A DNA stretch of 23,546 bases from Candidatus Schekmanbacteria bacterium (lineage in GTDB: Bacteria; CSSED10-310; JACPHN01): the NCBI GenBank assembly GCA_016188575.1, contig JACPHN010000199.1:1-23546 (forward strand). Reading direction: 5' to 3'. The notes below the pieces were generated by a model. The model searched no databases. It had not been told where the DNA came from and worked only from the letters and a program-made list of their open reading frames with translations. Position 1 is the stretch's first letter. Every line of letters begins with the position of its first letter. Shown here piece after piece: positions 23,085 to 23,546 of this stretch. The position numbers and the translations under genes are program-made.

Positions 23085-23408
23085 TCATTCGTCCTCTCTG
23101 TCCGCCGGAATGCCCGGAGCGCTTTCGGGGCCTTGCCCATGGTCAGGCTGGGCCGTGGGATCCTCATGGACATCGCCGGGCTCCCAGTTCGGCACTTCCT
23201 CCGGCGTCCCCGCGTTCTCGCGATCCGGACGAGCAAGAGGGTTGGCCACGGCGACCTTGACGAATGCCGGTGTGCCGCTCAGCGTATTCCCGAAAATGCG
23301 GTAGTCAGCCATGAACACGCCGGGATCTTGGCTCGGGTCCAAGATCAGCTCGAATCGGACCTTCTCGAACGCTTCGAGCACTTGCGCGCCGACAACCGCC
23401 CGCGCACT
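23085..23408 (-). pseudogene. Fragment or small hypothetical protein at window edge
   Basis: A protein-like frame is open from just after a TGA at 23409-23411 down to the stop at 23085. It has balanced composition (VLEAFEKVRFELILDPSQ, then GVFMADYRIFGN and TPAFVKVAVANPLA) and an acidic, Pro-rich tail ending REDE. The only early start codon is GTG at 23381, without a Shine-Dalgarno, yet the protein-like character appears to begin before it. This suggests the 3' part of a gene whose 5' part is lost, frameshifted or separated by the stop. Reading in other frames upstream gives no clear continuation. I recognise no family. It may alternatively be a genuine 98-residue protein from GTG 23381. Confidence 0.35.
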
Positions 23409-23546
23409 TCAACGCTGGCGAAAAACGACCGGGGTGTGCCGGCGAAAAGTAGGCCAGACGGGGCGTGGCAGTTGGGTGGGTATGGCCGGGAGCAAGTAGG
23501 CCTGTGGTGGCTTGATCCGTGAACCGACGGCCGGGGATATCGGTCA

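Noticed and set aside
22263-23522. 419-codon plus-strand frame over the Uma2 gene
   Set aside because: The minus strand encodes a complete Uma2 protein with nuclease residues; the plus frame is low-complexity shadow.

Overview
The window is a G+C-rich, densely coded stretch of a Gram-negative, didermic bacterium. The diderm call rests on an Omp85 barrel protein with POTRA repeats, a TolC-type channel, several lipoproteins and a Tat-exported oxidoreductase subunit. The serine/threonine kinase-ATPase-TPR fusion, the HAMP-DUF4388 receptor and the SBBP-repeat protein with a Thr/Pro linker and C-terminal sorting tail recall lineages once grouped as Deltaproteobacteria (Myxococcota, Desulfobacterota, Binatota). 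That placement is an inference from gene content; no phylogenetic marker gene is present.

Layout. Positions 1-626 hold no convincing gene but carry a poly-C/poly-G palindrome and a 140-bp MITE-like element. At 648-3488 is an Omp85 family protein with about seven POTRA-like modules. Convergent to it (minus strand, 3507-5599) is a coupled pair: a Tat/lipobox gluconate-2-dehydrogenase subunit 3-like protein and a GMC flavoprotein. Divergent from that pair are a TolC family protein (5707-7176), a membrane HAMP-DUF4388 protein (7243-8592) and a diacylglycerol-kinase-family lipid kinase that starts 1 nt after the DUF4388 stop (8594-9631). A lipoprotein gene (9596-10354, minus) overlaps the lipid kinase tail-to-tail. 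Next is a two-gene potassium uptake operon, a TrkH/KtrB-like pore and a TrkA/KtrA-like RCK regulator (10481-12999). A minus-strand pair follows: deoxycytidylate deaminase and a lipoprotein (13029-14644). Divergent from it is a 1201-residue kinase-AAA-TPR signalling protein (14748-18353), convergent to a seven-repeat SBBP surface protein (18413-20779, minus).

The last 2.8 kb looks like an eroded accessory patch. It has a small putative ORF, a second copy of the 140-bp MITE-like element, a broken GT87-type glycosyltransferase gene with a 42-bp near-perfect palindrome at the edge of its missing segment, an intact Uma2-family putative endonuclease gene, and an ORF fragment at the window edge.

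The observation most worth following is the pair of 140-bp elements (445-584 and 21028-21167). They align without gaps at about 75% identity, have matching terminal inverted repeats, and share an inner hairpin with one compensatory base-pair change. They look like a non-autonomous mobile or structured repeat family. I saw no CRISPR array, tRNA, rRNA, integrase or recognisable new defence cluster.
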